Below, one piece after another: positions 18,201-26,889 of a stretch of DNA of 41,735 nucleotides. Location of the stretch: positions 1 to 41,735 of the forward strand of contig JARQWU010000065.1 of assembly GCA_040182905.1 (NCBI GenBank), in the 5' to 3' direction. The stretch comes from Barthelona sp. PAP020 (lineage: Eukaryota; Metamonada: BaSk clade). The notes under the pieces are model-generated. The model did no database searches and was not told where the DNA came from. It was given only the letters and a program-made list of their open reading frames with translations. Each line of letters opens with the position of its first letter. Within the stretch, counting starts at the first letter, position 1. Both the position numbers and the translations under genes were made by a program.

Positions 18201-21200
18201 ACCTTTTCACAAGACACAATTTCCTTCATTATTTGAAAAGAAACAACATTTTAGTTTGAATATTAGAAGTAAATTAGATATTATTCAACAAAGATTACAA
18301 TATTCTGATGAATATGATTACGTACAAGTAAGAAAGAATACAAAACATCGTTTAGGATGTTCTTTAATCAAACCTACGTTATTAGCCGCCCCAAAAATGA
18401 TTGGTAATGCATCGAATAATGCGATAAAGTTAAGTTCTGAGGAACAATTATTTGAAGCTCAATTTAGAAGTGATCAACCATCATATGATTTGTATGGATC
18501 ATCAGATGCACCTGCACCTATGTATGCACAAAGGAAAAAAAGATCTAGAGGAGGAAAAGATGTGAAATTTTCTCGAAATGGTACGCCATTTGATTCTCTT
18601 TACTATTTAAACAATAGTGCTAGTATCCTGACCAATATTAAAATTGAAGAAAATGGTATTGTAAGAATTCCCATCGAAGCATTCAAAGATTATCATCAAT
18701 TTATAAATCTCGTTGTAGTAGATTACAGTGCCAGATTGCAGTTTAACTCATGCAAACCAATAGCTACGGTATTCAATGAGGAAGCGTTGTTTAAAGATTA
18801 TTCACTAAAAGAACGATTTTCTGCTAAACATTTGATTGATAACAAATTAGTTTGTACTGAAAATTTTGAACAATTCAATCAAAAGAGAGTGTATTTTGAT
18901 TTGGAGGACACTTTTGATTTAATGATCAATTTATGTGGAAAGTTTAATCAAAAGTATGATTTCTTAAAAGTTTGGAACAAAACTTTAGAGAAGGAAAAAT
19001 TGAAATTATTTTCGAAGCATTATTGCACAGAAGTTGCTTTTTTTATTCATCAACAGGATAAGGAGTTCTTCCTTAAATATTGTAGACCCTATATGCTGAA
19101 TAAAATGCATCTAACTCCATTAGAAGAGATTTTGTTGTATCCCAATGACCAACGTTTAATGAAATATTTGAAACCTGCTGCTTTTAAACAACTTTGTTTG
19201 GTGTCTAAAATTTTGATCTTGTTCATGTTTGACAATTCGAAATTAAAACAATATGTTGATGCTTTAGAGTTAGAATTGGAAAATAAAGCAAATCCAGAAC
19301 TTTTACAGAAGTTATTCATGACCGCTTTAAATTCCAAACCCTTAAAAATTGATGAAACTATGGTTCATCAAAAAGATAAAAGCAGAGCCCGAAAACCAGC
19401 TATGCCTACCCACTTTTTACCCAGTTCAAATATGATGGGCATGCCTCCTGGTGGTCCTTCTGGTGGAATGAGAGCTTTTGCAGGTTTGTCAATGGTTGCA
19501 CCGTTAAAGTCCATGGACATGGACATGGACATTGCAAATGAATGTAGTAAACAGTCTTTCGCTTTTTCTAAGAAGAAAAAATCATCACGTCGTATGGCTA
19601 TGAAAAAAGATAGAGTTGATGAGTGTGAGAGGGCGTGTATGAAAGAAGAAATGTTAATGGATGCTTTGGAAGAAGAGATGGATGATGATTTTGACTTTGC
19701 TCCACCAGTTGTTGAAAGAGATTTTACACCTGCTCCTGCAACAAAGATTTATCGTGAAACAGGATTTATTGACCATGATTTAAGTGCATCAAATGAGGGA
19801 TTAGTTGCTGAGAATCTATTCTGGATCTCATGGGCTAGATTTTTGGTGGATCAAGATAATTCTACCACTGATTATCGTTTTTCAACAAAGAATATACTTC
19901 ATCTGATGTTAAACTTTTCCATGACCCAGTTTATCCTCGGTATGAGTTTGATTTCTGGTACACACGCTTTTTGTAGAGATACTCTGGAGGTTGATGCCAT
20001 TGATGAATCTCCTTTCATGGTAAACGTCAGTATTTATGATCAATATAATGAACCAATGGATCGGGAACTTTTAGTTGGAAATGTTTATGAGGTCAGATAC
20101 ACTGTGGTTAACTTAAATGACAAGAAGTATAACATTGATACTCTTGTTCAAATTCCACGTGGATGTATCCCGATTGATTCATCATTTACGAACGAAACAT
20201 TTGCTGACATTCTGAACCCATGTCCTCGGTTGGTAAGAGGAAAATATTCCTTCTTGACTGTTTTACCTGGTAAAAATATTGAATTGTTTTCTCCTCACGT
20301 CAGTAGTGATGGTATTTTCCTTGGTTGTGGTTCTGATATTTTCATTGATATTGTCACTCAATTCTCCAAGCCTATATCTGAATTATCCGAGTCATTTGTA
20401 GCATTAAACAGTACAGATGCTGAAGTATTGGAGTATTTGAATGCTAAAGCTGTATCTCCTAAATTCTTTGATGAAATAAGTGATAGATTCCACAACCTTT
20501 CATTCTTCACTGAAATTATTCCATTCATTGAAAAATATAATATTGTTTCCAAAGTTGTTTTACAATTCTTTATTTATCACCAAATTGAAGAAAATTACAG
20601 TAAATTCATCAATTTGAATGATGTACAGTTGAATATTGGCTCTTATTTTGTTTTTGAAGAGAGAAATATTTTAAAGATGAATACACCACAACACAAAGAA
20701 TTTAATCCTTATATTACAAGTCGTATCTGTAAAATTGGAGATAAATTCCAGAGTCCTGATGTGGAAAGAGCTTATATTCAACTTTTACAGTACATGACAT
20801 GGTTACCTAAGCCTTATCCAATTGATGTCGTGCATAGATTAACCTACTTCTTAATCTTATTGGATCGTATTGAAGATGCTTATAATTTTTTCATTGAACA
20901 CAAGACTGTTGTTATGGATAATGAGGAACTGTTGGTCAACGATTATATTGATGCATATTTAGGAATGTGCTTGGGTGACTTAATGACGGTTAAAGCAGTC
21001 GTCACCAAATATGCAACTAGGAAATTTGGTAGCAACCGTTGGATTAGACGTTTCAATGATTTGAAGGAACAGTATGATCAGGCAAAAGAAGATTTAACCA
21101 CTGATGACCAAATGATTGAAAATCCTGATGTTGAAATGATTGACGATGATTTTGATGCAGATTTCAATCTTAAAAAACTTCAAAAAGATTCAACAGAGAA

Positions 21201-21774
21201 AGCAGTGGAATTCTTCGCTGAAGTACTCAATGTTGATGGCAAAGTCAGAGTCTATTCTTCTGTTGAGGAAAATGTTGAAGTTCATTTCCTCCCAGTAGAT
21301 CTGGAAATCCTCTTTTCTTCTACTCCCTTCATCCAACAAGATTCTTCAAAGGGTTGTGATATTCTTAAAAGTTCTTATGTTGTTAAAATGGAGAATGTTA
21401 AAGGAGAACATTTTGTTGATATTCCTGTTGAGTTGTTGAGTTTGGCATGCAATGTCGAAGTGATTTGTGGTAATCTCTCAAAAACATTATCATATTCAGC
21501 TTGCAAATTGCAAATTATTCCTTTGGAAAATGTTGGAATTTTGAGAGTGCTGTATGAGGGTAAACCAGTTCCAAGAACATACATTAAAGTGTTCCACAAG
21601 TTGGGAAATAAAGTTTCTTTCAGAAAAGATGGTTATACTGATCTTAGAGGTGGTTTTGATTATGCTACAGTGTCAGTCGATGCCCAAGTTCGTCATGACA
21701 AGTATGCAATTTTGATTGTTTCCGAAAACTTTGGGTCAACGAGAATTGAGGTTAATCCTCCTGTTTCTTTGTGA
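15274..21774 (+). CDS. Giant 2166-residue protein, macroglobulin-like hints, function unknown
   Basis: One uninterrupted frame runs from an ATG to TGA. There is no signal peptide or membrane span, so it is probably cytosolic. Residues about 1-520 are mainly helical. About 520-1250 look beta-rich, with repeated short strands. About 1371-1490 are low-complexity: Met/Gly/Pro-rich (MMGMPPGGPSGGM), then an MDMDMD run, then Lys/Ser- and acid-rich runs. After it comes KIYRETGFIDHDLSASNEG, which recalls the ETAFFxPxLxTDxxG strand of alpha-2-macroglobulins. Residues about 1850-1990 are helical and TPR-like (LLDRIEDAYNFFIEHKTVV). The C-terminal domain (about 2085-2166) has GKPVPRTYIKVF and DGYTDLRGGFDYATVS, a beta-sandwich pattern that looks strongly conserved. 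No macroglobulin thioester motif was found. I do not assign a function; it may represent a broad but undescribed family. Confidence 0.85.
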   Translation: MSITSDLQQLEEFVFKKDRQSFIDNLPQGKNKDIFQLLQYQLINETPDDKEKELIEKILSEAFTHRNILTTLLNRFKLRADKEEAQRLGLDDIKDFLNQFTQYPPPKIVDASYSTTNEMKLLACDDVNSTSKTSIDSDKKIEVGKYDNQKLIDFLSLDKMIEKLVKSGEIPSDLAVLKILELNPENVHIDILKSIVGDQRFINHANYDAFLKCYITKTQDIDIIFRLPLSIAFDSVDLAFLEEHQVAQLLMKVLKNEVFEKFGDTASWKLNDLRSDQASIFCQILIDFFDNYVENYEFLKVIRKVIYLHYVFPFHSFLSYDILKKVAFDTFEITNDKEILSKNTIESILGIGTSLPCFNYEIFYHLFMRLNSLEEMKALYEEIEKSILTVKKINYHVVEACNHKAFEVKNIDWMCKEDCLRTVDKKFQVLPNIVKDKVQHIVLHCYGIEEVTVRHYTVDLIQKLRNDVNQLSFDGLTPLNVKKHQFETVNKLQIFEFFDEVFDIEVEDGLHIFEFSFEKEKQFNTRVMMIKGFGTPVIKPSSKGMYCHLLNENNDSIPFKMYLDDKLLISDDDNCVLLPILSSSSKSESRAVFINGKYAVEQKFERLKFTPNVNLEYFVTKEQFKAEEITEIPILMNVELMYQNTLIPLSFKVFKNLRSSVSYFDKDGISLSCQTFKFEDNSYGMDSPPIMKVRSSSNFSKIVITSNYDVSDGSGGLESYNYEKVYNFDHCITKQSSRTLISHEMMKDVVKIQVLNLASRPISNAKLNIVAKSSFGEKSMDVDTNDEGIYYLPRLVHIESYVVSFNESNVGMISLNIPNSLSSDCQKQHGLYLTDLPIKLEDLTHEPLYYSLIDRFTKEIVPIRFDNDLKAFVLANDNKVKDEKKSLRNGQYFLYFMKIGESNLTHMLVYIGDYEVKLKNTVMLTFNKELPSSQLSEYSNSKQIALINEYIENDEIVFQFNKVSKNSTCHCILSYEPFHKTQFPSLFEKKQHFSLNIRSKLDIIQQRLQYSDEYDYVQVRKNTKHRLGCSLIKPTLLAAPKMIGNASNNAIKLSSEEQLFEAQFRSDQPSYDLYGSSDAPAPMYAQRKKRSRGGKDVKFSRNGTPFDSLYYLNNSASILTNIKIEENGIVRIPIEAFKDYHQFINLVVVDYSARLQFNSCKPIATVFNEEALFKDYSLKERFSAKHLIDNKLVCTENFEQFNQKRVYFDLEDTFDLMINLCGKFNQKYDFLKVWNKTLEKEKLKLFSKHYCTEVAFFIHQQDKEFFLKYCRPYMLNKMHLTPLEEILLYPNDQRLMKYLKPAAFKQLCLVSKILILFMFDNSKLKQYVDALELELENKANPELLQKLFMTALNSKPLKIDETMVHQKDKSRARKPAMPTHFLPSSNMMGMPPGGPSGGMRAFAGLSMVAPLKSMDMDMDIANECSKQSFAFSKKKKSSRRMAMKKDRVDECERACMKEEMLMDALEEEMDDDFDFAPPVVERDFTPAPATKIYRETGFIDHDLSASNEGLVAENLFWISWARFLVDQDNSTTDYRFSTKNILHLMLNFSMTQFILGMSLISGTHAFCRDTLEVDAIDESPFMVNVSIYDQYNEPMDRELLVGNVYEVRYTVVNLNDKKYNIDTLVQIPRGCIPIDSSFTNETFADILNPCPRLVRGKYSFLTVLPGKNIELFSPHVSSDGIFLGCGSDIFIDIVTQFSKPISELSESFVALNSTDAEVLEYLNAKAVSPKFFDEISDRFHNLSFFTEIIPFIEKYNIVSKVVLQFFIYHQIEENYSKFINLNDVQLNIGSYFVFEERNILKMNTPQHKEFNPYITSRICKIGDKFQSPDVERAYIQLLQYMTWLPKPYPIDVVHRLTYFLILLDRIEDAYNFFIEHKTVVMDNEELLVNDYIDAYLGMCLGDLMTVKAVVTKYATRKFGSNRWIRRFNDLKEQYDQAKEDLTTDDQMIENPDVEMIDDDFDADFNLKKLQKDSTEKAVEFFAEVLNVDGKVRVYSSVEENVEVHFLPVDLEILFSSTPFIQQDSSKGCDILKSSYVVKMENVKGEHFVDIPVELLSLACNVEVICGNLSKTLSYSACKLQIIPLENVGILRVLYEGKPVPRTYIKVFHKLGNKVSFRKDGYTDLRGGFDYATVSVDAQVRHDKYAILIVSENFGSTRIEVNPPVSL

Positions 21775-21993
21775 TCTTCAAAGAGTTTCAAACAAATCAA
21801 TTTCAATTTTTTATTGTTTTGTAAATTTTTGTGTGTTGATGTTTTTTTATTGTTATTTCCTCACAAAGTTTGTCAAGCTAAAAATCAGTATTGGTATCTT
21901 TTTCATTTATAAGGGAATATTATTACATATTTATTAGATAAATATAATTCTTTGTAATTTTTATCTTGAAAGAAGTGAAAATTATTTTTTCAA

Positions 21994-22680
21994 ATGAACA
22001 TTCATCATCCTGATATGAAGACCCCAATGAGTCAAGGTGTATTTTTATACGTATTATTTCAAAATATCTAACTCTTTAAGACCACAACAATTGGTTTTAT
22101 TTTTAACGGTGGTGTACTTCTTGCTGCAGATAGCCGATCATCTGCAGGATCATTTATAGGCAATGCTGTTTCCAGAAAACTGACACCCATCACTGATAAT
22201 ATTTCCTTAGCGCGTTCTGGCACTTCTTCTCATTCAATATTAGTCACTGATAACACAAAAGCCAATTTAGATATGCTGAGGATGTCTATTGATAAAGATC
22301 CAATGGTTTATAATGCAGCTCATATTGCCAAAAGTATGATTTATCAATATAAAGACTATCTAAGCACATCAATGATTTTTGCAGGAAGAGATGCACCTGG
22401 TGTGTTCAAATTATATCAATTACCTCTTGGTGGTTCAATATTAGAAGGAAACACATTTTTGGGAGGAAGTGGTTCTTCATATATTCAAGGATATTTTGAT
22501 TCACAATATAATCCTCAAATGTCAAAGGGAGAGGCTTTAAAATTGGCCAAAGATTGTATTTTTCTTGCAGCGAAATTTGATTCATCTTCTGGTGGTCTTT
22601 GTCGAATTCATATTTTTGATGATGAAAGAAGACAAATTTTGTGTTTTGATAATGATGATAATATTTTAGAAGATATGTAA
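21994..22680 (+). CDS. PSMB6: 20S proteasome beta1 subunit (PSMB6), two exons
   Basis: The coding sequence is 21994-22038 joined to 22081-22680, giving 214 residues. Exon 1 encodes a 15-residue propeptide ending MSQG. The first codon of exon 2 is the mature catalytic Thr1 (TTTIGFIFNGGVLLAADSRS), so autocleavage falls exactly on the exon junction. In mature numbering Asp17, Lys33 and Arg45 are present; Arg45 marks the caspase-like specificity of beta1. The SSGG motif lies near the C-terminus. The propeptide is shorter than in most beta1 subunits. Without the intron only a truncated frame from the internal ATG at 22273 would be seen. RPT1, at the right edge of the window, belongs to the same 26S machine. 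Confidence 0.97.
22039..22080 (+). other. Intron of proteasome beta1 gene, 42 nt
   Basis: A GTATTT donor, a TCTAAC branch-like motif and a CTTTAAG acceptor are present. Splicing joins GGT (Gly-1) to ACC (Thr1) in phase 0, which produces the conserved G-T cleavage site of catalytic beta subunits. The intron contains in-frame stops. Confidence 0.93.
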
Positions 22681-22812
22681 ATTTTTGTTTGTTTGTGTTT
22701 TTTATTTATTCATTAGCAATTTTAACTTTGGTGAATGTTGTTTACTATTATCAAATATGATAACTACGGAAAGAAAATTTCAAGAAACTTTTTCACACTT
22801 TTTTTTTTGACA

Positions 22813-23713
22813 ATGTCCATTGAAAATAATTCCAAAAGGTTGAGAGAACCTAACGCTGATAAGGATACAAAAAATATTAAAGGGGAACATCCTTTGGCAA
22901 CTGCATGGGCGTTATGGTACAATATTAATGAAGCCTATGCTCAAAAAAAGAAACCAAAAACAGAGGCAAGTGATATTCCTAAAGCAGAACAACAATGGAA
23001 ATTGTGCAGAGTTGAACAATTTGAATCAGTAATTTTTTAATTTATCTTTTTTTGACTAACTTTTTTAGATTGAAGAATTTTGGGGAATATTCAATGCTAT
23101 TCCACCTTTAATTGAATTTAAAAATGCGAATGTGTATATTTTTAGAGAAAATATTGAACCAAAATGGGAACATGAGAAACATGAACATGGTTGTGAATGG
23201 AGATTCGAATTTCCAATTAATTTAAGCAAGGATAAAAGTAAAAGAAGCAAAGGAAATCAAGAAAAAGAAGAGACTTCTATCAAGATTCAAGCTATTTGGC
23301 AAAAATTTTGTGTTGTTGCATTATCCGAAATTTTAGAGCATCATGATCATATTACTGGTGTTTTTGCCTTAGCTAGAGATAATGAAGTTCGTATTGGTTT
23401 TTGGACCGACACTGATGATCAAGAGATCCTATTAGAATTGGTAAGGAATTATTATGGTGTACTTACTGAAAAATCAGAATTACCAATACATCCTAAGAGG
23501 GCCCAATTGTCACATTTCAATGAGACATTTAAATCCAAGACAAAGACCTTTTATGTTGTTCCTGCAAATGATCCTGAAAACAACAGGACATTTTTACCTT
23601 TTGAAAGGCAAACAAGTCAACAGAAAAACAAAAATAAGCAAGGAAACTTTAGAAAAACGTATAATAAACCCTATAATAAATCTTACAACAAACCCTCTAA
23701 TCCCCAACAATAA
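22813..23713 (+). CDS. EIF4E: Translation initiation factor eIF4E, two exons
   Basis: The coding sequence is 22813-23028 joined to 23069-23713, giving 286 residues. The mRNA cap-binding residues are in place: Trp62 (AEQQWKL), Trp105-Glu106 (IEPKWEHE) and the structural Trp77 (IEEFWGIF), plus GFWTDT near the C-terminal cap pocket. HPLATAWALWY is the usual start of the fold. Compared with human eIF4E (217 residues) there is a Lys/Ser-rich insertion (NLSKDKSKRSKGNQEK) and a basic C-terminal tail of about 45 residues with four YNKP-like repeats. The tail may bind RNA or be disordered. The upstream TTG frame was discarded because the ATG at 22813 follows a T tract. It lies 132 bp after proteasome beta1. 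Confidence 0.96.
23029..23068 (+). other. Intron of eIF4E gene, 40 nt
   Basis: A GTAATT donor, a clear ACTAAC branch motif and a TTTTTTAG acceptor are present. Removal joins ...EQFES to IEEFWGIF in phase 0 and restores the eIF4E motif (VEDFWALYN in human). The unspliced frame stops at once. Confidence 0.95.
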
Positions 23714-24085
23714 TTAAAATAAAAATTAGAAAAGCGCGATTGCAATTTTTTTCTTTTTTCAAATAAAGAATCCATTGGAAAACAATATCAAGTTGTTGTT
23801 TATTCAAAATATGAGATCGAATACCAAAATCAAAGTTTTTCTTTCTTCTTTTATTTTTTAATCAAATCATATAATGCAAACATTGAGATAATTAAAGATT
23901 TATTTTTTTCAAATGATTTCAAAGAGTAGAAAACAAACTTTAAAAAGAAAAAAAAAATCTTTTTTTATTGTACAAATGTCAACAAAATCAAAAAACAAAA
24001 CATTGTTTGATTTAAAGCTTCAATTGTTTGAACATTTTAGAAAAATAATCCCAGTTTTATATGAACTATAATGCAATGTAATCAA
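23714..24085. other. Convergent 3' flanks, 372 bp
   Basis: This spacer lies between eIF4E (+) and the EF-hand-like gene (-). It contains several A and T tracts, including an A run near 23950. No open frame, repeat or RNA gene was found. Confidence 0.6.
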
Positions 24086-26743
24086 TTACGAAACACCCAA
24101 ACCCATCAATTGTGCTTGTTGTTGTCTATAACTCGTATTGTTAAAATCAAAGGCGATCGAACTTGCAGTGCTTAATATATTATCTGCAAATGTTTTTTTC
24201 CTTTTTGTTTTTGAGGTAAGCTCCTCCAATAAAATCTGTGCATTCTGTTCAGCAGTATAATCTCCCCTTGCTGATGTCCTGGAAACATTAGATTTACGAT
24301 AGGATTCCATTTCGCTCACAGGACGTGATGATAATGAAGAGATACTCCTTGGTAATTTCGACAACCTTGAGGTTTTAATCATAGATGAACTTGGACGGGA
24401 AGTTTTCAACCTTGAAGAAGATCTAACACTTGATCTTGAACTTGAACGTGAGGTTGAAGGTCGGGAACTTAATTTTGACCGAACATTTGAAGAACTATTA
24501 GACCTTCTGAAATTTGATGGTCTGGATGGAACATTGGTTTCCATGGGTGGAGGAGGTATTATTGGTGAAGTGGAAGAAAGAATAGTCGAAGGGGAACTGG
24601 AAGGTGGTGAAGGTTGATTCATTGAATAATCATCAGTGATAACAAAATCTCTATTTGAATCTAAAAACACATCTTCATCAGAAATATACTGTGAATTTGC
24701 TAGTGGTGATGATGAACCAGACATGTTACCAAGACCCGAAGAATTTCTTTTCTGCAATTTATTCAATTGTAATGGTGGCACAATAGAATGAGAAGCGGAT
24801 ACTTCTTTATTCTTATCTGTCAAATACTCATCTTCTAGTAATAATGGTGTGTCTGCTAACCTATTCAATACATCGGTGATCTTATTTTGTGTTCTAGCAA
24901 GATCATTCTCTAAAGATTGTGCTCGATGTGTGACATTCAGCAACTCTTCATGCAATGCTTGTTTTGTGTTATCACTTACCGATTTTTGTCGACACGTTTT
25001 TAAGGCTTTATCTTCAATAGCTTGCATACGTTCACGTCTCTTTCGCGCAGTGACACGTTTTCTGGCAGTTGCACATGCTTCAGATTCTATACCTTTTAAA
25101 CGACTAACAGCTTCTAAATTTTGTCTTTCATGTCTTTCTTTCAACAAAGCTTTAATTTCAAAAACATTCTGAATTTTCTCCTTTTGTTTGATTCTATCCC
25201 GTAAAAAATGAATCTTTTCTATTGAACGAATTTGACCCTCTAACTTGTCATAATTAGGCTTTAAGTTTAAAGCTTTTACACCCTTGTTCTTTTTACCAAT
25301 GATAGGATATTTCAAATAATTCTTCAACCGTTGGGTGTTTGCTTGAGATGTTTGGGAATTTAACAGCTTCTTCTCATCATCGTCAATATCATCGTCATCA
25401 TCATCATCATCTGATTGTCCCGAATTCTTTTTGTATACCTTTTCCAACTCTGCTTCTTGAATTTCATTGCGTTGAACTATGGAGAAAATTTTTGAATGGT
25501 TTTTAATCATTTTTGCTTGCTTCTTATCTGTTTTATTATCTCGTTCTTCTTCTAATCTTTGCCTTGCTTCCAAAGCTGAACTTGGTCTTCTACGATTTCT
25601 CCCAACTAACAATTTTTGATTGTTCCTTTTTTCTATTTCTCGCATCCTAATACGATTTGTTGTTGGTATTTCACTCTTATAATTGTCTGTACGATTAACC
25701 AAATCTAATATATGTTTATCTTTATCCGTAATATGTCCAAACAACAACTTTTCATAATTCACATTGTTGTCATTTGATAACAATCGTTCATGCATTTTAG
25801 TGCCTGAATCTTTATTATCTGTTGAGGAATTCACAGTTGTATTAGCACTCGATTGATTCAAATGTAAAATTGCCTTATTTCTTTGTAAAGAGAGCTTCTC
25901 TCGTTGGGTTAACCTAAAAGAATTATCCTTTCTCAATAAATTTTCTTCATTTACAGTATTCAATTGTTGAGAATATTCGTAATTCAAGTACTTTTGAATG
26001 ATCTGGAATTTATTATAAAACTCATCAGAAGCATATGTTTTATACATGTTTTCACCATTCTTTAGTTTCAAATTATCCAAATAACCATTGTATAATTTAA
26101 TATATTTGGAGGTATTGCCAGTGTCTTCATCAATAAACTTCTCATTGAATAACTTCTTCATAATTTCAGCATAATTTTGGGAAATAGCTAGCAAATCAAA
26201 AAACTCAAATTGCTGAATCTGTCCTTGTACCATGAATGGAAAAGTGTTCACCCAATCTCTCAATTGATGTGTTCCAATAACCTTTCCACACAGTCTTAAA
26301 CATCTTAAAACGTTGTTAAAATCATTTATGAATAAACAATTTGAATAACGATTTTCGTAATCTTCTTCATTCATGTGCGAATTTGCCAGATAATCCTTTT
26401 TTTGAACTTTTTGCGAAGTAAACATGGAATAAACAACTCTAACTAAAGCTAATTCTTCATAGGTAATCGACCCAGTCATCAAATATTTGATGGCCTTCTG
26501 TATTACCATTAAATTAAAATATGATCCGAATTCATTATAAAAAAAATCATTACCTCTTTCAAATTCATTATCATTGAATAATTCTTGTAATTCATCCCAA
26601 CTTAATCCATCAGAATTTGAAGGATTTTTGTTTGTATTAACATGCTGCATAATGTGCGGTATGAATCCATTTGCTCCTAAAGATTCATATATTCGTTCTA
26701 ATTCATTCCAAGTTAAAATACCTTTTCCTCGTGAATCAAACAT
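24086..26743 (-). CDS. EF-hand-like coiled-coil protein, function unknown
   Basis: This 885-residue protein begins MFDSRGKGILTWNELERIYE, an EF-hand-like loop in which the third and fifth ligand positions are Arg and Lys, so calcium binding is doubtful. A second degenerate loop (SDGLSWDELQELF) follows near residue 45. The middle is helical and Lys/Glu-rich, with a likely coiled coil near 530-650 (IEKIHFLRDRIKQKEKIQN). An Asp run (8 or more) lies near residue 450, encoded by repeated TCATCA on the plus strand. Residues about 730-810 are Ser/Arg-rich and probably disordered. I cannot name a family; ciliary or cytoskeletal roles are guesses. The first loop sits at the very N-terminus, so a small upstream exon is possible: ATG at 26830, then a 78-nt GT...AG intron. 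Confidence 0.7.
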   Translation of the reverse strand: MFDSRGKGILTWNELERIYESLGANGFIPHIMQHVNTNKNPSNSDGLSWDELQELFNDNEFERGNDFFYNEFGSYFNLMVIQKAIKYLMTGSITYEELALVRVVYSMFTSQKVQKKDYLANSHMNEEDYENRYSNCLFINDFNNVLRCLRLCGKVIGTHQLRDWVNTFPFMVQGQIQQFEFFDLLAISQNYAEIMKKLFNEKFIDEDTGNTSKYIKLYNGYLDNLKLKNGENMYKTYASDEFYNKFQIIQKYLNYEYSQQLNTVNEENLLRKDNSFRLTQREKLSLQRNKAILHLNQSSANTTVNSSTDNKDSGTKMHERLLSNDNNVNYEKLLFGHITDKDKHILDLVNRTDNYKSEIPTTNRIRMREIEKRNNQKLLVGRNRRRPSSALEARQRLEEERDNKTDKKQAKMIKNHSKIFSIVQRNEIQEAELEKVYKKNSGQSDDDDDDDDIDDDEKKLLNSQTSQANTQRLKNYLKYPIIGKKNKGVKALNLKPNYDKLEGQIRSIEKIHFLRDRIKQKEKIQNVFEIKALLKERHERQNLEAVSRLKGIESEACATARKRVTARKRRERMQAIEDKALKTCRQKSVSDNTKQALHEELLNVTHRAQSLENDLARTQNKITDVLNRLADTPLLLEDEYLTDKNKEVSASHSIVPPLQLNKLQKRNSSGLGNMSGSSSPLANSQYISDEDVFLDSNRDFVITDDYSMNQPSPPSSSPSTILSSTSPIIPPPPMETNVPSRPSNFRRSNSSSNVRSKLSSRPSTSRSSSRSSVRSSSRLKTSRPSSSMIKTSRLSKLPRSISSLSSRPVSEMESYRKSNVSRTSARGDYTAEQNAQILLEELTSKTKRKKTFADNILSTASSIAFDFNNTSYRQQQAQLMGLGVS

Positions 26744-26889
26744 CTTTTAAAAAGAAAAATTAAATACAATATCTCAATAATTTCAATATAATAATATCTA
26801 AGGCTTAAATATTTAAATTACCTTTTGCATTTAAAAAAATAATCTTGAATTAAAAAAAAATTTTTTTTTTTTGTTGCCTTTTTTTACAA

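Noticed and set aside
26744-26830. Upstream mini-exon (three codons) and 78-nt intron of the EF-hand-like gene
   Set aside because: GT and AG ends exist, but the length is about twice that of the other introns and no CTAAC motif is present; kept only as a note.
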